Assembly: GCF_000298195.1 (NCBI RefSeq)
Contig: NZ_BAHC01000072.1
Span: 1 to 32,992, forward strand
Source: Gordonia rhizosphera NBRC 16068
GTDB lineage: Bacteria; Actinomycetota; Actinomycetes; Mycobacteriales; Mycobacteriaceae
Reading direction: 5' to 3'
DNA length: 32,992 nt
Shown here in pieces: positions 8,017-19,464 of this stretch (positions within the stretch are counted from its first letter, which is position 1; each line of letters starts with the position of its first letter). Made by a program: the position numbers and the translations under genes. The notes under the pieces are model-generated. The model made no database searches. It worked only from the letters and a program-made list of their open reading frames with translations, and was not told where the DNA came from.

Positions 8017-8547
8017 TCAGCGCTTGGAGTACTGCGACGCCTTGCGGGCCTTCTTGAGCCCGTACTTCTTGCGCTCCACCGCACGCGGGTCACGAGTGAG
8101 GAAGCCGGCCTTCTTCAGGGCCGGGCGATCCTCCGGGGTGACCTCGATCAGGGCGCGGGCGATGCCCAGCCGCAGCGCACCGGCCTGGCCCGAGGGGCCG
8201 CCGCCGACGAGCTTGGCGAAGATGTCGAACGACTCGGTGCGCTCGACGGTGACCAGCGGGGCCTTGATCAGCTGCTGGTGCACCTTGTTCGGGAAGTAGT
8301 CCTCGAGAGTCCGGCCGTTGAGGTTGAACTGTCCGCTGCCGGGCACGAGACGCACCCGCACGACGGCTTCCTTGCGGCGGCCGACGGTCTGGATCGGACG
8401 GTCGATGACGACCGGGACGCGTACCTCGTCGTCCGCGACGGGCGCGACGTCGGTGTCATAGTCGTCGGCTGCCTGCTCGACGGCCTCGATTGCGGCGTCC
8501 TCGGCGACCTCGATCTCGACGGCCTCGTTGATGTTCTCGTTGCTCAC
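8017..8547 (-). CDS. rpsI: 30S ribosomal protein S9
   Basis: S9 sits in the head of the small subunit, with its C-terminal tail reaching the P-site tRNA. The 176-residue product has an acidic extension of about 45 residues ([17 protein letters not shown] onward), usual in actinobacterial S9, followed by the S9 core ([49 protein letters not shown]). The typical basic tail is [12 protein letters not shown]. The GTG start overlaps the rplM stop (GTGA). Gene order rplM-rpsI-glmM is the standard actinobacterial one. Confidence 0.98.
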   Translation of the reverse strand: MSNENINEAVEIEVAEDAAIEAVEQAADDYDTDVAPVADDEVRVPVVIDRPIQTVGRRKEAVVRVRLVPGSGQFNLNGRTLEDYFPNKVHQQLIKAPLVTVERTESFDIFAKLVGGGPSGQAGALRLGIARALIEVTPEDRPALKKAGFLTRDPRAVERKKYGLKKARKASQYSKR

Positions 8548-8987
8548 TGGGCCACCTGCTTGATCTCGAAGGGCACGGGGCGCTGGGCCTCGTGGGGATG
8601 GGTCGGGCCGGCGTAGACCTTCAGCTTCGAAGCCATGGCGTTGCCCAGCTTCGTATGGGGCAGCATGCCCTTGATGGCCTTCTCGACCACGCGCTCGGGG
8701 TGGCTGTCGAGGAGCTCGGCAGTGGTCTGGACCTTGAGCCCACCCGGACGCCCGGAGTGGCGGTAGTTCAGCTTGCGCTCGGCCTTGTTGCTGGTCAGCG
8801 CAACCTTGTCGGCGTTGATGATGATGACGAAGTCACCACCGTCGATGTGGGGTGCATAGGTCGGCTTGTGCTTGCCGCGGAGCAGGTTCGCGCTCTGCAC
8901 GGCCAGCCGGCCGAGCACCACGTCGGTGGCGTCGATGACATGCCACGTGCGTGTGATGTCACCGGCCTTCGGGGTGTAGGTAGGCAC
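8544..8987 (-). CDS. rplM: 50S ribosomal protein L13
   Basis: L13 is an early-assembling 23S-binding protein. From GTG 8987 the product is 147 residues, [17 protein letters not shown] to PFEIKQVAQ, the same length as I recall for M. tuberculosis L13. Conserved parts include [20 protein letters not shown] and [12 protein letters not shown] prefer GTG 8987 over an in-frame TTG at 8999: GAGGA sits 6 bases before the GTG, and the family begins at PTYxPKAGD. It heads an operon with rpsI, glmM and the HAD gene. Confidence 0.97.
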   Translation of the reverse strand: MPTYTPKAGDITRTWHVIDATDVVLGRLAVQSANLLRGKHKPTYAPHIDGGDFVIIINADKVALTSNKAERKLNYRHSGRPGGLKVQTTAELLDSHPERVVEKAIKGMLPHTKLGNAMASKLKVYAGPTHPHEAQRPVPFEIKQVAQ

Positions 8988-9123
8988 AGTTGTCCTCAAC
9001 TCTGTCGATGTGGATGCTGGTCGGGTGCGACGGCAGAGGGTGTTCCCGGCGACCAGTGGGGACCCGGGCCTCGACTACCCCTGTCCGATCACGCCGATCA
9101 GGGATGCCACGCACCAGCGATCC

Positions 9124-9153
9124 AGAGTACGCGAGTGCGCTGGTCAGGGTCAA
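9124..9153 (-). promoter_or_regulatory. SigA-type promoter of the rplM-rpsI-glmM operon
   Basis: On the minus strand TTGACC (9153-9148) and TACTCT (9129-9124) are separated by 18 bases, a good housekeeping promoter. It implies a leader of about 130 bases before the rplM GTG. That leader has only weak inverted repeats (CCCTG/CAGGG), so an L13-type autoregulatory element cannot be claimed from sequence alone. Confidence 0.7.
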
Positions 9154-9169
9154 AACGCGTCGTCGGGGC

Positions 9170-10762
9170 TCAGCTCAGCGCCGCACCGATGTCCCGGCAC
9201 AGGGCAGGCTGAGCTTCGGGCGGGGTGAAGCCCCATCGCGGGATCGCCGAATCGCACGCCATCCGCATCTGCTCCCGGCCATCGTAGGGGGTCAGAAATC
9301 CGTCCGCGATCGATGCCTGGGTGGCCGCCAGCATCTTGTCGACGTAGACCTGATGCGTCGGATAGAGGCGAGCGAGTTCGGCCGGCTCCAAGGCGACCGT
9401 GGTGCCGAAGAGCATGCAGAGCGCACCGTCGTAGCGGGCGACCGGAACCGCGATCTGCGGCAGGCGCATCCCGCCGAGAGCATTCCCGTGTCCGTCCTTC
9501 GCGAGCGCAATCGGCGCGGTCAGGAACCTGACGATGTCGGGTCCGCCGCCGACGAAGATGGGCGTCGCGATCTTGACCGGCGAATCGGCGGCCGACTGTC
9601 CCAACGGGTTCAACTTCAATGGTGGCGTCGGCTTCGGAGCGACGCCGGTGGTCAACCACTTCTGCATCGCCGACAGGCCGGCGTCGACGACGTAGCGGCG
9701 CTGGAACTGACTGCTGATCAGGCAACTCGCCGATCCGCTCGGTCCGGATTGTCCGTACTCCGACAGCCGCCGCTCCGTCGCCAGCGTCTGCGCTGCGGTC
9801 TGCAGGGGGCGGCTCGAGGTGTTTCGAGCGATGCCGTCGACGGTGGTGAGCCACGAGAACGTGTCGATGTGAGGCGCGCCGGCCACCGACCAGGTCCGGT
9901 GATTGGGGCCCTGGGGCGATGTCGACCGCGCGGATTCCTCACTCCAGATATGCAGGGTCGGCACCCGGTAGCGCTCTGGAAGTTGCTGCGCGATGTCGGA
10001 GTCGATGATGATGCCGTCGTAGATACGCGCGGCATCGTCGGCCCCGAAGCTGATGTAGTTGTCCAGCGCCATCGCCGACTGCGAGATCCCGATCGCTATC
10101 AGATGCTTCGGCTTCAGGCCCCCCAGCGGCCCGCCGACCGAGGCGTTGCGCAGCGCCCGGCCGGCCTGGCTGAAGATGTCGAATGAGTACGCGACACCGG
10201 GCAGGTACATCCCGCCGTACCGGACCGGGTCATAACCCTTCATCGAGATCGGCGTGCAGGGCGCCACGGTCAGGTCCCCGAGGCGGATCATCGGCTGGCC
10301 GGCGAGGAACCAACCGCATGCCGAGGCCTGCTGCGAGGTGACCACGACATAGGCGTCACCATTGCGCATGGTCTGCGCCCGTAGCCAGGAGAATTCCGGT
10401 GACAGGTCCAGCTGGAGACTCGCGTTGCTCCACTCCACCACGACGTCGCCGCTGAACCTCGCAGGATCGCGTGGGCGATAGACCATCATGCGGGCGGTGT
10501 ACGGGCTGGGCGGCAGGGCCTGTCTACCGAATGCACGTGCCGTTCCGGAGATCAGGTACTCCGTCTGTGTGTATCCGAATCGGATGGGGTCGAAGGGCAT
10601 CCCGGTCCAGGGCCGGGGCTTGATCCCATGGGTGATCTCGGTGAGCTTCGGCGCCGGGACGTCGGCATATGCGGCGGTGGCGCAGGTCATCAGCGCGAAC
10701 ACAAGCATCAGGCCGGCGATGACGCCCCCGCGCACCCTGCGGGTGATCGTCCCACGGGACAT
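9170..10762 (-). CDS. Secreted alpha/beta hydrolase domain-containing protein
   Basis: This 530-residue protein is probably exported. From ATG 10762 it has a basic start (MSRGTITRRVRGG), a hydrophobic core, and a signal peptidase I site near AYA-D at residues 33-34. The mature part resembles the large alpha/beta hydrolase domain family (Abhydrolase_10 type). The nucleophile elbow is probably IAIGISQSAMALDNYI (Ser in GISQS), followed by GIIIDSD and a His-containing GAPHIDTFS segment. At least six Cys in the mature part could form disulfides outside the cell. Substrate unknown; an ester or lactone is likely. An in-frame GTG at 10798 would add 12 residues before the signal peptide, so I prefer the ATG. 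It stands alone between the rplM promoter and the type VII gene. Confidence 0.8.
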   Translation of the reverse strand: MSRGTITRRVRGGVIAGLMLVFALMTCATAAYADVPAPKLTEITHGIKPRPWTGMPFDPIRFGYTQTEYLISGTARAFGRQALPPSPYTARMMVYRPRDPARFSGDVVVEWSNASLQLDLSPEFSWLRAQTMRNGDAYVVVTSQQASACGWFLAGQPMIRLGDLTVAPCTPISMKGYDPVRYGGMYLPGVAYSFDIFSQAGRALRNASVGGPLGGLKPKHLIAIGISQSAMALDNYISFGADDAARIYDGIIIDSDIAQQLPERYRVPTLHIWSEESARSTSPQGPNHRTWSVAGAPHIDTFSWLTTVDGIARNTSSRPLQTAAQTLATERRLSEYGQSGPSGSASCLISSQFQRRYVVDAGLSAMQKWLTTGVAPKPTPPLKLNPLGQSAADSPVKIATPIFVGGGPDIVRFLTAPIALAKDGHGNALGGMRLPQIAVPVARYDGALCMLFGTTVALEPAELARLYPTHQVYVDKMLAATQASIADGFLTPYDGREQMRMACDSAIPRWGFTPPEAQPALCRDIGAALS

Positions 10763-10846
10763 GCTGCAATTCTCGCCCCAAAATCCTGCAGGAACCACCC
10801 TCGACGCGGAGTTCTGTTGTGCTCGCGCTGATGACCAGTCTCCGCG

Positions 10847-12151
10847 TCAGTCGGGCGCGATGACCACCGACGACACCGCCCGCGCACATTCGGCGTCGAC
10901 CGACTCCCCTGTCGCACCCGCCTGGCATCCGATGGACACCTGCAGACCGTCCTCGACGAGCACGTACCAGCGGATGGCGCTGCCCGATGCAGGCGCCTCG
11001 CGGTAGCCGATCACCTCGCGTCCGGCGAAACGCGTGGACGGCGAGAACTCGCTCACCACCTCGTCGCCGCGCTGGGCGATGCGGTTACCCAGGCTGGTGG
11101 CCACCGATTCGAGCGTGGAGTCCGAACGGACCTCGCTCTGCACCACCAGGATGCGCCGGCCGTCGTCGGGGTCAGCGAAGACGGTCCGCGACGCGGTGTC
11201 CGATCCCTGCTCGGCGCGCGGGTCCAGGTCGCTGCGCCGCCAGTCCCCCAGCACCGAGACCTCGACACGTCCCACGACAACGGTGTGCTCGGTCGGGGAA
11301 TCATCACCACGGTGCTGGAGGACCCCCACGACGACAGCGCCGACCGCCACCACCAGGGCGAGCGCACCGGCCACCGCGATCCAGCGTTTCCGCGGGCGAC
11401 GGCCGGCCGCCGACTCGGACTCCGGCGCATCGGCGACACGCATCTGCCAGTCGTTCCCCTGCTCGCGTTCCGTGCGCCAGCCGTAACGCCGGATCAGTTC
11501 ACGGTCGACCGCCACGATCCGGCCGGCGACCGCATGCGCGGCGACGACGTCGAGAGCCTGTGCCACCCGCTCGGGGTCGGCGCCGTCGACGTAGACCGCC
11601 TCGACGGAGTCGTCGACGATCGCCTCGATACGTGCCGCGACGTCGTCGACGCCGGGGTCGAGGACATCGGTGCGGTCGACCTCCCAGCCCGCCGACGAGC
11701 GACGCAGCAGCGTGACATCCCAGAACATCCGGGGCGGCCGAGCCGGGTCCACCACAATCGCCGGGACGTGGGTGGTCTCGATGACCGCACACCGTTGCAT
11801 CGATACGTCGCAGTGGCTGCGCGCGATCAGCACGGCGCGGGGTACGAGGCTCACCGGCGCGGCGAGGTCGGCGCTCGAGCGGGCCAACTCCGACAACCGG
11901 TTTCGGCCCCAGGTGCTCGGATACCCGATCACGATCGGCAGCGCACCGTCGGGACCTGGGTCCGGCAGCCGCAGCTCCCGCCACAGGCCCTGCCACGCCT
12001 GCTGGGGCGGGTGGGCGGCACCGCCGGCGGGGACGGTGGCCGCATCGACCGCGTTGAGCAGCTCGGTCGCATCGGCGGTGCGCCCGTCCGACAGTCGCAC
12101 CCGGCCATAGGCCAGGTCGACCACCAGCGGCGGTTGCGGGGCAGACATCAT
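10847..12151 (-). CDS. Type VII secretion-associated protein, Rv3446c family
   Basis: This 434-residue membrane-anchored protein is like the ESX-4 accessory protein Rv3446c. Residues 1-240 form an actin/Hsp70-like domain (VVDLAYGRVRLSDG at the start, IVIGYPSTWG near 73-82). A single membrane helix at about 257-278 (RKRWIAVAGALALVV) follows. The outer C-terminal domain of about 150 residues begins VVVGRVEVSVLGDWRRSDLD, the part that defines the Rv3446c C-terminal family, and has two Cys near the end (IGCQAG, AECARAV). The start is ATGATG; ATG 12151 or 12148 cannot be separated, with AGGTG upstream. In M. tuberculosis, as I recall, esxT, esxU and eccC4 flank it. None is here. Confidence 0.85.
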   Translation of the reverse strand: MMSAPQPPLVVDLAYGRVRLSDGRTADATELLNAVDAATVPAGGAAHPPQQAWQGLWRELRLPDPGPDGALPIVIGYPSTWGRNRLSELARSSADLAAPVSLVPRAVLIARSHCDVSMQRCAVIETTHVPAIVVDPARPPRMFWDVTLLRRSSAGWEVDRTDVLDPGVDDVAARIEAIVDDSVEAVYVDGADPERVAQALDVVAAHAVAGRIVAVDRELIRRYGWRTEREQGNDWQMRVADAPESESAAGRRPRKRWIAVAGALALVVAVGAVVVGVLQHRGDDSPTEHTVVVGRVEVSVLGDWRRSDLDPRAEQGSDTASRTVFADPDDGRRILVVQSEVRSDSTLESVATSLGNRIAQRGDEVVSEFSPSTRFAGREVIGYREAPASGSAIRWYVLVEDGLQVSIGCQAGATGESVDAECARAVSSVVIAPD

Positions 12152-12244
12152 CGATCACACCTGATCGGGAGATGGGCGGCCCAGCTCATTTCCATGGGTC
12201 GGGTGCGTGCGATCACGTCACCACGGCCCGGTTGCAAACGGCTA

Positions 12245-13198
12245 CTACTTCGCGGTCCGCGCCGGCCGCAATTCCCGCGGCAGCGCGAAGGTGAGCGTCT
12301 CGTTGGCGGTGTTGACCGTCTCCACGTCGTGATACCCGTAGTCGGCGAGGAAGTCGAGCACACCGCGCACGAGCACCTCGGGTACCGACGCCCCCGACGT
12401 CACGCCCACCGCCGACACCCCGTCCAGCCAAGACGGATCGATGTCGCGCGCGTAGTCCACCAGATGGGAGGCCGACGCCCCGTTCTGCAGCGCCACCTCG
12501 ACGAGACGCTGGGAGTTCGACGAATTCTGTGACCCGACGACGATCACCAGGTCGCACTGCGGGGCCATCGCCTTCACCGCGACCTGTCGGTTCTGGGTCG
12601 CGTAGCAGATGTCGTCGCTGGGCGGATCGGCCAGCAGCGGGAACCTCTCGCGCAGCCGTTTGACCGTCTCCATCGTCTCGTCGACCGACAGCGTGGTCTG
12701 CGACAGCCAGATGACCTTCGATTCGTCACGGACGACCACGTCGTCGACATGATCCGGGCCGTCGACGAGCTGGATGTGTTCGGGCGCCTCCCCGGCCGTA
12801 CCCTCGACCTCCTCGTGGCCCTCGTGGCCGATCAGCAGGATGTCGTAGTCGTCGCGGGCGAACCGCTTGGCCTCCTGATGCACCTTGGTCACCAGCGGGC
12901 AGGTCGCGTCGATCGTCTTCAGGCTCCGCTCGGCGGCGGTGCGGTGCACTGCGGGGGACACACCGTGCGCCGAGAACACCACGATCGCCCCCTCGGGCAC
13001 CTCGTCGGTCTCGTTGACGAACACCGCTCCCCGCTCCGACAGCGTGTCGACGACATGCCGGTTGTGCACGATCTCCTTGCGGACATAGACGGGTGCACCA
13101 TGTTTGTCGAGCGCGCGCTCCACCGTCTCCACGGCACGGTCCACCCCGGCGCAATACCCTCTCGGTTCGGCCAACAGGACACGTTTGCGATCACCCAT
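12245..13198 (-). CDS. ispH: 4-hydroxy-3-methylbut-2-enyl diphosphate reductase
   Basis: IspH (LytB) is the last enzyme of the MEP pathway. It reduces HMBPP to IPP and DMAPP with a [4Fe-4S] cluster. The 317-residue length is typical. The three cluster ligands are visible: Cys16 in EPRGYCAG, Cys100 in DATCPLV, and Cys198 in [10 protein letters not shown]. Substrate contacts [16 protein letters not shown] and [11 protein letters not shown] are also conserved. It diverges from the lipid-droplet-type gene and has its own short promoter region. The products feed the cis-prenyl transferase at the right end of the window, which makes lipid carriers for the cell wall. Confidence 0.98.
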   Translation of the reverse strand: MGDRKRVLLAEPRGYCAGVDRAVETVERALDKHGAPVYVRKEIVHNRHVVDTLSERGAVFVNETDEVPEGAIVVFSAHGVSPAVHRTAAERSLKTIDATCPLVTKVHQEAKRFARDDYDILLIGHEGHEEVEGTAGEAPEHIQLVDGPDHVDDVVVRDESKVIWLSQTTLSVDETMETVKRLRERFPLLADPPSDDICYATQNRQVAVKAMAPQCDLVIVVGSQNSSNSQRLVEVALQNGASASHLVDYARDIDPSWLDGVSAVGVTSGASVPEVLVRGVLDFLADYGYHDVETVNTANETLTFALPRELRPARTAK

Positions 13199-13205
13199 GT
13201 TCCCC

Positions 13206-13211
13206 AGGGTA
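13206..13211 (-). promoter_or_regulatory. Candidate leaderless -10 element for ispH
   Basis: TACCCT on the minus strand ends 7 bases before the ispH ATG (13198), the spacing expected when transcription begins at or next to the start codon. No clear -35 box is visible. Confidence 0.4.
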
Positions 13212-13275
13212 CGGGGTCGCGGTGTGTCGGGAGGTCGGGCTGGAATGCCACAACCGCGGATGGCAGAGTGTGGTC

Positions 13276-14001
13276 ATGGTTCGTGCACCTTATCCGGCCC
13301 GTGTCGCCGCAGGCCTCGTCGTCACCGCGATCGAGGAGACCCGCAAGCTCCCCGCGCTGGTGATCACCCTGCCCATGACAGCGGTGAGCCAGACCCTGCA
13401 GGCGGGCATGCGGCTTCAGCAGAACATCGCCGAACTCGCCATCAAGGGGGACCTCGTCCTGGAGTCGCTGTTCGACAAGCCCTCCGAGCAGCCGTCGTGG
13501 GCCCACTTCGACGAGGACGACACCCTCGACGCCGAGGCCGACCGCACGCCGATCGAGAGTCGGTCCAAACCGGCGGTCATCGCGCCGACGCCGGTCCCGC
13601 CCGTGCCGAAGCCGGCCGCCGCGCCGAAGCGTGCCGCCAAACCGAAGCCGGCTGCCGCACCGAAGCCCTCGGACACGGCCGAGCCCTCCACACCGGACGC
13701 GGCCTCGGGTCGGTTCGCCCTCTACAGCTCGCCCCCGGAGGACCTCGTCGCCGCTGACGGGGCCCCGGCCCAGGGCAAGGGCGATTCCACCGGTGATGGC
13801 GCGGTTCCCGAGATCGTCGAGGAACTCGACTACGACAACCTGACCCTCGCCCAGCTGCGCGCCAAGTTGCGCACCGTCGGGCTCGATGCACTCGAGCAGC
13901 TGTCGGCCTACGAGAAGTCGACGAAGGCCCGGGCACCGTTCCTGACGATGATCGACAACCGCATCGCCTCACAGAACAGCAAGCGGCAACCCACCACGTG
14001 A
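13276..14001 (+). CDS. Lipid droplet-associated-type protein (Rv1109c-like)
   Basis: This 241-residue protein starts [16 protein letters not shown], with a conserved N-terminal 80 residues ([37 protein letters not shown]). These would form amphipathic helices suited to a lipid surface. The middle (about 110-190) is a Lys/Pro/Ala-rich linker with PKPAAAPK repeats. The end ([30 protein letters not shown]) is a small SAP-like or helix-extended domain. Family members next to xseA in Mycobacteriales carry the lipid-droplet name; I recall this from annotation and cannot test it here. The start ATG 13276 is preferred over longer frames, which overlap ispH. A GTG two codons upstream is possible. Its stop overlaps the xseA start (GTGA). 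Confidence 0.78.
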   Translation: MVRAPYPARVAAGLVVTAIEETRKLPALVITLPMTAVSQTLQAGMRLQQNIAELAIKGDLVLESLFDKPSEQPSWAHFDEDDTLDAEADRTPIESRSKPAVIAPTPVPPVPKPAAAPKRAAKPKPAAAPKPSDTAEPSTPDAASGRFALYSSPPEDLVAADGAPAQGKGDSTGDGAVPEIVEELDYDNLTLAQLRAKLRTVGLDALEQLSAYEKSTKARAPFLTMIDNRIASQNSKRQPTT

Positions 14002-15236
14002 CGGCCGCAGCGTCGCCGAACTCGGCCGAGAACCCGTGGCCGGTCCGGACGGTCAACACCAAGATCGCCGACTGGGTCCACCGGTTGGGGCAGATCTGGG
14101 TCGAAGGACAGGTCACCCAGCTCAACCGGCGGCCCGGGACCCGTGTCGCCTTCCTGACCCTGCGCGATCCTGCCGCCGACATCTCCATCTCGGTGACGTG
14201 CAGCCCGGATCTGCTGCACCGCGCGGAGGTGCCACTCACCGAGGGCAGCCACGTCGTGGTGCTCGGCCGGCCCGACTACTACACCGGGCGGGGCACCATC
14301 TCGCTGCGGGTCACCGACATCCGTCCCGTCGGCGTCGGCGAACTGCTGCTGCGGATCGAACGCCTCCGCCAACTCCTGGCCGCCGAGGGGTTGTTCGACC
14401 ACCGGCTCAAGCGCCCGCTCCCGTTCCTGCCCAAGGCGATCGGACTCATCTCCGGCCGTGCCAGCGCAGCGCAGCGCGATGTGATGGCGGTGGCCTCGGC
14501 CCGATGGCCGGCGGTGCGTTTCGAAGTGCGCGACGCCCCGGTGCAGGGGCCGACCGCCGTCCCCCGAATCCTGGGACACCTGTCGGCACTCGACGCCCAC
14601 CCGGAGGTCGAGGTGATCATCATCGCGCGGGGCGGTGGCAGCGTCGAGGATCTGCTGCCCTTCTCCGACGAGGCGCTCCTGCGCGCGGTCGCGCTGTGCA
14701 CGACACCGATCATCAGCGCCATCGGACACGAACCCGATACCCCGCTGCTCGACCTGGTGGCCGATCTGCGTGCGGCCACCCCGACCGACGCCGCCAAACG
14801 TGTCGTCCCGGATGTGGCCGCCGAACTCGCCGGGATCACCGAGCTGCGGCGCCGTAGCGCCCACGCCCTGCGCAACTGGGTACGCCGGGAGACGCACGTC
14901 CTCGACGGCCTGCGTGCCCGCCCGGTCCTGGCCAGACCGTTGACGGTGATCGATGCCCACACCGAACGGATCGAGCGCATGCGCACCGACATCCGCCGCG
15001 ACATCCGCCGACACATCGACGCCGAGGAGCGTCGTCGCGAACACCTGTCGGCCCGGTTGTCCACACTGGGGCCTGCGCAGACGTTGGCGCGCGGCTACGC
15101 GGTGGTGCAACGCGTCGACACCGATCGCCCACACGTGGTGAGCACCGTCGACCAGATGCCCGCCGGCGCACGACTACGTATCCGAGTGGCCGACGGCGCA
15201 TCGACCGCCGAGGTGACGGGAGGAGATGACACGTGA
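13998..15236 (+). CDS. xseA: Exodeoxyribonuclease VII large subunit
   Basis: This is the catalytic subunit of exonuclease VII, which degrades single-stranded DNA from both ends and forms a complex with several XseB copies. It has 412 residues. An OB-fold DNA-binding domain at about 12-110 ([13 protein letters not shown]) is followed by the catalytic domain with [36 protein letters not shown] and [18 protein letters not shown] long helical region comes next, then the C-terminal [14 protein letters not shown] motif. The GTG start overlaps the upstream stop, and its own stop overlaps xseB (GTGA). The conserved Ser-His-Glu replacement in SAIGHEPD matches the usual family motif. Confidence 0.96.
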   Translation: MTAAASPNSAENPWPVRTVNTKIADWVHRLGQIWVEGQVTQLNRRPGTRVAFLTLRDPAADISISVTCSPDLLHRAEVPLTEGSHVVVLGRPDYYTGRGTISLRVTDIRPVGVGELLLRIERLRQLLAAEGLFDHRLKRPLPFLPKAIGLISGRASAAQRDVMAVASARWPAVRFEVRDAPVQGPTAVPRILGHLSALDAHPEVEVIIIARGGGSVEDLLPFSDEALLRAVALCTTPIISAIGHEPDTPLLDLVADLRAATPTDAAKRVVPDVAAELAGITELRRRSAHALRNWVRRETHVLDGLRARPVLARPLTVIDAHTERIERMRTDIRRDIRRHIDAEERRREHLSARLSTLGPAQTLARGYAVVQRVDTDRPHVVSTVDQMPAGARLRIRVADGASTAEVTGGDDT

Positions 15237-15463
15237 GCGCAGATGGCGCACAACCGGATTGGGTACCGGTTACCGAACTCGGCTATGAGCAGGCCCGCGA
15301 CGAACTCGTCGAGGTGGTGACCACCCTCGAACACGGCGGGCTCGACCTCGATGCCTCGCTGGCGCTGTGGGAACGCGGCGAGGCCCTGGCCAGACGCTGC
15401 GAGGAGCACCTCGCCGGCGCCCGGCAACGCATCGAAGCCGCTCTGTCCGATCACGACGACTAG
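15233..15463 (+). CDS. xseB: Exodeoxyribonuclease VII small subunit
   Basis: This 76-residue helical-hairpin protein binds the long helices of XseA and is needed for an active complex. The family pattern is clear: [44 protein letters not shown], in two helices split by the GG(L)xL turn. It is translationally coupled to xseA by a GTGA overlap, which suits the high copy of the small subunit only if it is re-initiated often. Confidence 0.95.
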   Translation: MSADGAQPDWVPVTELGYEQARDELVEVVTTLEHGGLDLDASLALWERGEALARRCEEHLAGARQRIEAALSDHDD

Positions 15464-15469
15464 CCACAT

Positions 15470-15544
15470 CGGTTCGTCCAACCGCAGGCCGGTCATCCCC
15501 CGTCTGCTGGAGGGGAACGATCGGACTTCCGGGGGGACGAACCG
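15470..15544. terminator. Inverted repeat between convergent xseB and DUF4245 genes
   Basis: A perfect 10-base repeat CGGTTCGTCC (15470-15479) / GGACGAACCG (15535-15544) encloses an inner TCCCC/GGGGA pair. It fills the 105-base gap between two convergent stops and has no T-run, so it is probably a two-way terminator. The rest of the gap shows nothing else. Confidence 0.5.
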
Positions 15545-15568
15545 AGGGACGGGGCGGCGGCGCGGGCG

Positions 15569-16126
15569 TCAGGTGAGCGGGGGTTGCGCGAGGACGGCGG
15601 TGGCGAGTCGCTCCATGTCCTCGTCCGGGCCCCGCGAGAGGATTGCGATGCGGACGTCGCCGAGGTCGGCGATCCAGAACTTCTTGTCGTCGGCCGTGGT
15701 GTACACGACCCACTCCTGCCCGGCGACCTGTCGCGTGCCGTCGCCGAGGGCATCGAGCCCGCCGAGGTGCACCACCAGGTCCTCCTCGGCGGCGTCGGTC
15801 TGGCTCAGCTGGATATAGGCGCCCTTGTCGGTGATCCACCCGACATTGCTGACGCTGGTGCCGCCCACCTCCTGCGTCGACCCGGAGTTCGCCTTCCAGC
15901 CGTCCGGGGTCGCCGGGCGTCGGATCGGGAACGCCATCACGGCGGCGTCGGCGGCGAGAGCGTGCTCGACGTCGAAGACCGCGGTGCGGTCATCGGAGGC
16001 CTGACCGGTCAATCCGACCGAACAGTTCCCCGAGGCGATCGCGACCACCGCGCAGATGACCAGCAGTGGGACAAGGGACCAGATCATGTCCTTGCTGCTG
16101 TGCAGGATGCGTGGTTTGGCGGCCAT
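15569..16126 (-). CDS. DUF4245-type membrane-anchored protein (Rv1100-like)
   Basis: This 185-residue protein starts [18 protein letters not shown], with a membrane helix or uncleaved signal at about 15-35 ([17 protein letters not shown]). An outer domain rich in short strands follows ([56 protein letters not shown]). These features fit the DUF4245 family. The function is unknown. An upstream in-frame ATG at 16216 would overlap the glpX leader and add an unlikely Cys/His-rich leader, so I chose ATG 16126. It diverges from glpX across 105 bases, the same arrangement I recall for Rv1100 and glpX in M. tuberculosis, so a shared control region is likely. Confidence 0.83.
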   Translation of the reverse strand: MAAKPRILHSSKDMIWSLVPLLVICAVVAIASGNCSVGLTGQASDDRTAVFDVEHALAADAAVMAFPIRRPATPDGWKANSGSTQEVGGTSVSNVGWITDKGAYIQLSQTDAAEEDLVVHLGGLDALGDGTRQVAGQEWVVYTTADDKKFWIADLGDVRIAILSRGPDEDMERLATAVLAQPPLT

Positions 16127-16231
16127 GCGGCCAGTATTGCAGTCGGGGTGGCCGATCCGGTATTCGGCGTGACATGCAAGGATGAGTACTACCCGCCGTT
16201 TTGCCACCGCTGCCACGCCGAGGAGTTCGAT

Positions 16232-17224
16232 ATGTCACCTTCCCCACAGGCCCCCGATCGCAACCTCGCAATGGAGTTGGTGCGGGTCACCGAAGCGGCG
16301 GCCCTCGCGGCCGGTCGTTGGGTGGGCCGCGGCGACAAAAAGGGCGGCGACGGCGCCGCGGTCGACGCGATGCGTGAACTCCTCTCCACCGTCGCCATGC
16401 GCGGCGTCGTGGTCATCGGCGAGGGCGAAAAAGACGAGGCGCCGATGCTGTTCAACGGGGAGCACGTCGGCAACGGCCTCGGCCCCGAGGTCGATGTCGC
16501 CGTCGACCCGATCGACGGAACCACCCTGATGGCCGAGGGCCGCCCCAACTCGATCGCGGTGATCGCGGTCAGCGAGCGCGGTTCGATGTACGACCCGAGT
16601 GCCGTCTTCTACATGGACAAGATCGCGGTCGGCCCGGAGGCCAAGGGTGCGATCAACATCGAGGAGTCGGTGGAGTGGAACATCAACTCCGTCGCCAAGG
16701 CCAAGGGCATCGACATCGCCGACCTGACGGTCGTCGTGCTCGACCGTCCCCGTCACGCCGACCTCATCGCCGACATCCGCAAGGCGGGCGCAAAGATCCG
16801 CCTCATCTCCGACGGTGACGTGGCCGGATCGATCGCCGCCGCCGGCGACTACAGCTCGGTGGACATCCTGATGGGTGTCGGCGGCACGCCGGAGGGCATC
16901 ATCAGCGCCGTCGCCATGAAGTGCATGGGCGGCGAGATCCAGGGCAAGCTGTGGCCGCGCAACGACGAGGAGCGGCAGAAGGCGATCGACGCCGGCCACG
17001 ATCTCAATCGCGTGCTGACCAACGACGACCTGGTCAGCGGGGAGAACTCGTTCTTCTGCGCCACCGGTGTGACCAACGGGGACATGCTGCGCGGCGTCAC
17101 CTACCGGCCCAACGGCGCCACCACGCGATCGCTGGTGATGCGGTCCAAGTCGGGCACGGTGCGCCGGATCGAGGCCGTCCACCGCGTGGAGAAGCTCCGC
17201 GAATACGCACGCCTCGACGTCTAG
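16232..17224 (+). CDS. glpX: Class II fructose-1,6-bisphosphatase
   Basis: GlpX removes the 1-phosphate of fructose-1,6-bisphosphate, the key step of gluconeogenesis. In many Mycobacteriales it is the main such enzyme. It has 330 residues. Metal and phosphate motifs are clear: [42 protein letters not shown] (Asp/Thr of the Li-sensitive phosphatase fold), and [17 protein letters not shown] chose ATG 16232 because AGGAG lies 6 bases upstream. The frame stays open farther upstream over the DUF4245 gene but without family similarity. A hairpin follows 18 bases after the stop. Confidence 0.97.
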   Translation: MSPSPQAPDRNLAMELVRVTEAAALAAGRWVGRGDKKGGDGAAVDAMRELLSTVAMRGVVVIGEGEKDEAPMLFNGEHVGNGLGPEVDVAVDPIDGTTLMAEGRPNSIAVIAVSERGSMYDPSAVFYMDKIAVGPEAKGAINIEESVEWNINSVAKAKGIDIADLTVVVLDRPRHADLIADIRKAGAKIRLISDGDVAGSIAAAGDYSSVDILMGVGGTPEGIISAVAMKCMGGEIQGKLWPRNDEERQKAIDAGHDLNRVLTNDDLVSGENSFFCATGVTNGDMLRGVTYRPNGATTRSLVMRSKSGTVRRIEAVHRVEKLREYARLDV

Positions 17225-17242
17225 TCCGACCCAGTCCCACCT

Positions 17243-17277
17243 CGGCCCCCACATGTGCGCCCGCACGGTGGGGGCCG
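17243..17277 (+). terminator. Hairpin after glpX
   Basis: Arms CGGCCCCCAC (17243-17252) and GTGGGGGCCG (17268-17277) pair perfectly, with a second stem GTGCG/CGCAC inside. It starts 18 bases after the glpX stop and has no T-run, as is common for actinobacterial terminators. Confidence 0.7.
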
Positions 17278-17311
17278 CGTGGGTGAGCGGGGTCACATAG
17301 ACCGGCCGCGA

Positions 17312-17317
17312 TACGAT
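17312..17317 (+). promoter_or_regulatory. Candidate leaderless -10 element for the class I fumarase
   Basis: TACGAT lies exactly 6 bases before the GTG at 17324, and no ribosome binding site is visible. Together these fit transcription starting at the G of the start codon. Confidence 0.45.
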
Positions 17318-17323
17318 CGCGGG

Positions 17324-19024
<1,701 letters not shown>

Positions 19025-19034
19025 ACTCGCGGCG

Positions 19035-19457
19035 TCATGTCTCGGGGAGCCGCCAGGTGAGTCGGCCGAATCGCGCGTAATCGCGGTCGAGGGTGACCCA
19101 GGTTGCTCCGTGCTCGATCGCGGTCGCGGCGTGGTGGGCGTCGGCGACGAGGTTTCCCCGCGCATCGGACTCCCGGCACAGCGCGGCGAAGATCGCCCAG
19201 TGTCGATGCCCTGGCGCAACATCGAGTACAGACGGGTTCTCGCGCAAAGCCTCGATGTGACCGAGGGCTCTCGGCAGCGGGGTCGGGTCGGCGAAGATGC
19301 GCGCATTCGTCACTACCCTGACATAGCCGGATACCACCGCCGGGGTGAGTGCGAGTGGCTCGTCGTGACCGAGCACCGAGTCGAGCCATGAATACAACTG
19401 CGCATGTCGCGCGTCCTCGCCACGAAACGCGCCGACAAGGATGTTCACATCCGGCAT
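19035..19457 (-). CDS. vapC: VapC-type PIN-domain toxin
   Basis: This 140-residue PIN-domain RNase would cut RNA, commonly a tRNA, when free of its antitoxin. Visible motifs are MPDVNILVGAFRGED (first Asp at residue 3), VVSGYVRVVTNARIF, and LVADAHHAATAIEHGATWVTLDRDYARF, which gives the last two acidic positions. The second acidic residue usual in PIN proteins falls in VVSGYVR and is not acidic, as in several members of this subfamily. The start may be ATG 19457 or GTG 19463, which would add Met-Leu. It lies 7 bases after the vapB stop. It is convergent with the class I fumarase. Confidence 0.88.
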   Translation of the reverse strand: MPDVNILVGAFRGEDARHAQLYSWLDSVLGHDEPLALTPAVVSGYVRVVTNARIFADPTPLPRALGHIEALRENPSVLDVAPGHRHWAIFAALCRESDARGNLVADAHHAATAIEHGATWVTLDRDYARFGRLTWRLPET

Positions 19458-19464
19458 CAACACG

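Noticed and set aside
6374..8299. A 641-codon plus-strand frame opposite the HAD gene, glmM and rpsI
   Set aside because: The minus-strand genes are conserved in sequence and order. The plus-strand frame is a composition artefact.
8988..9123. Possible L13-type autoregulatory leader before rplM
   Set aside because: The leader is long enough, but I could trace only weak stems (CCCTG/CAGGG), so no known ribosomal-protein leader can be claimed.
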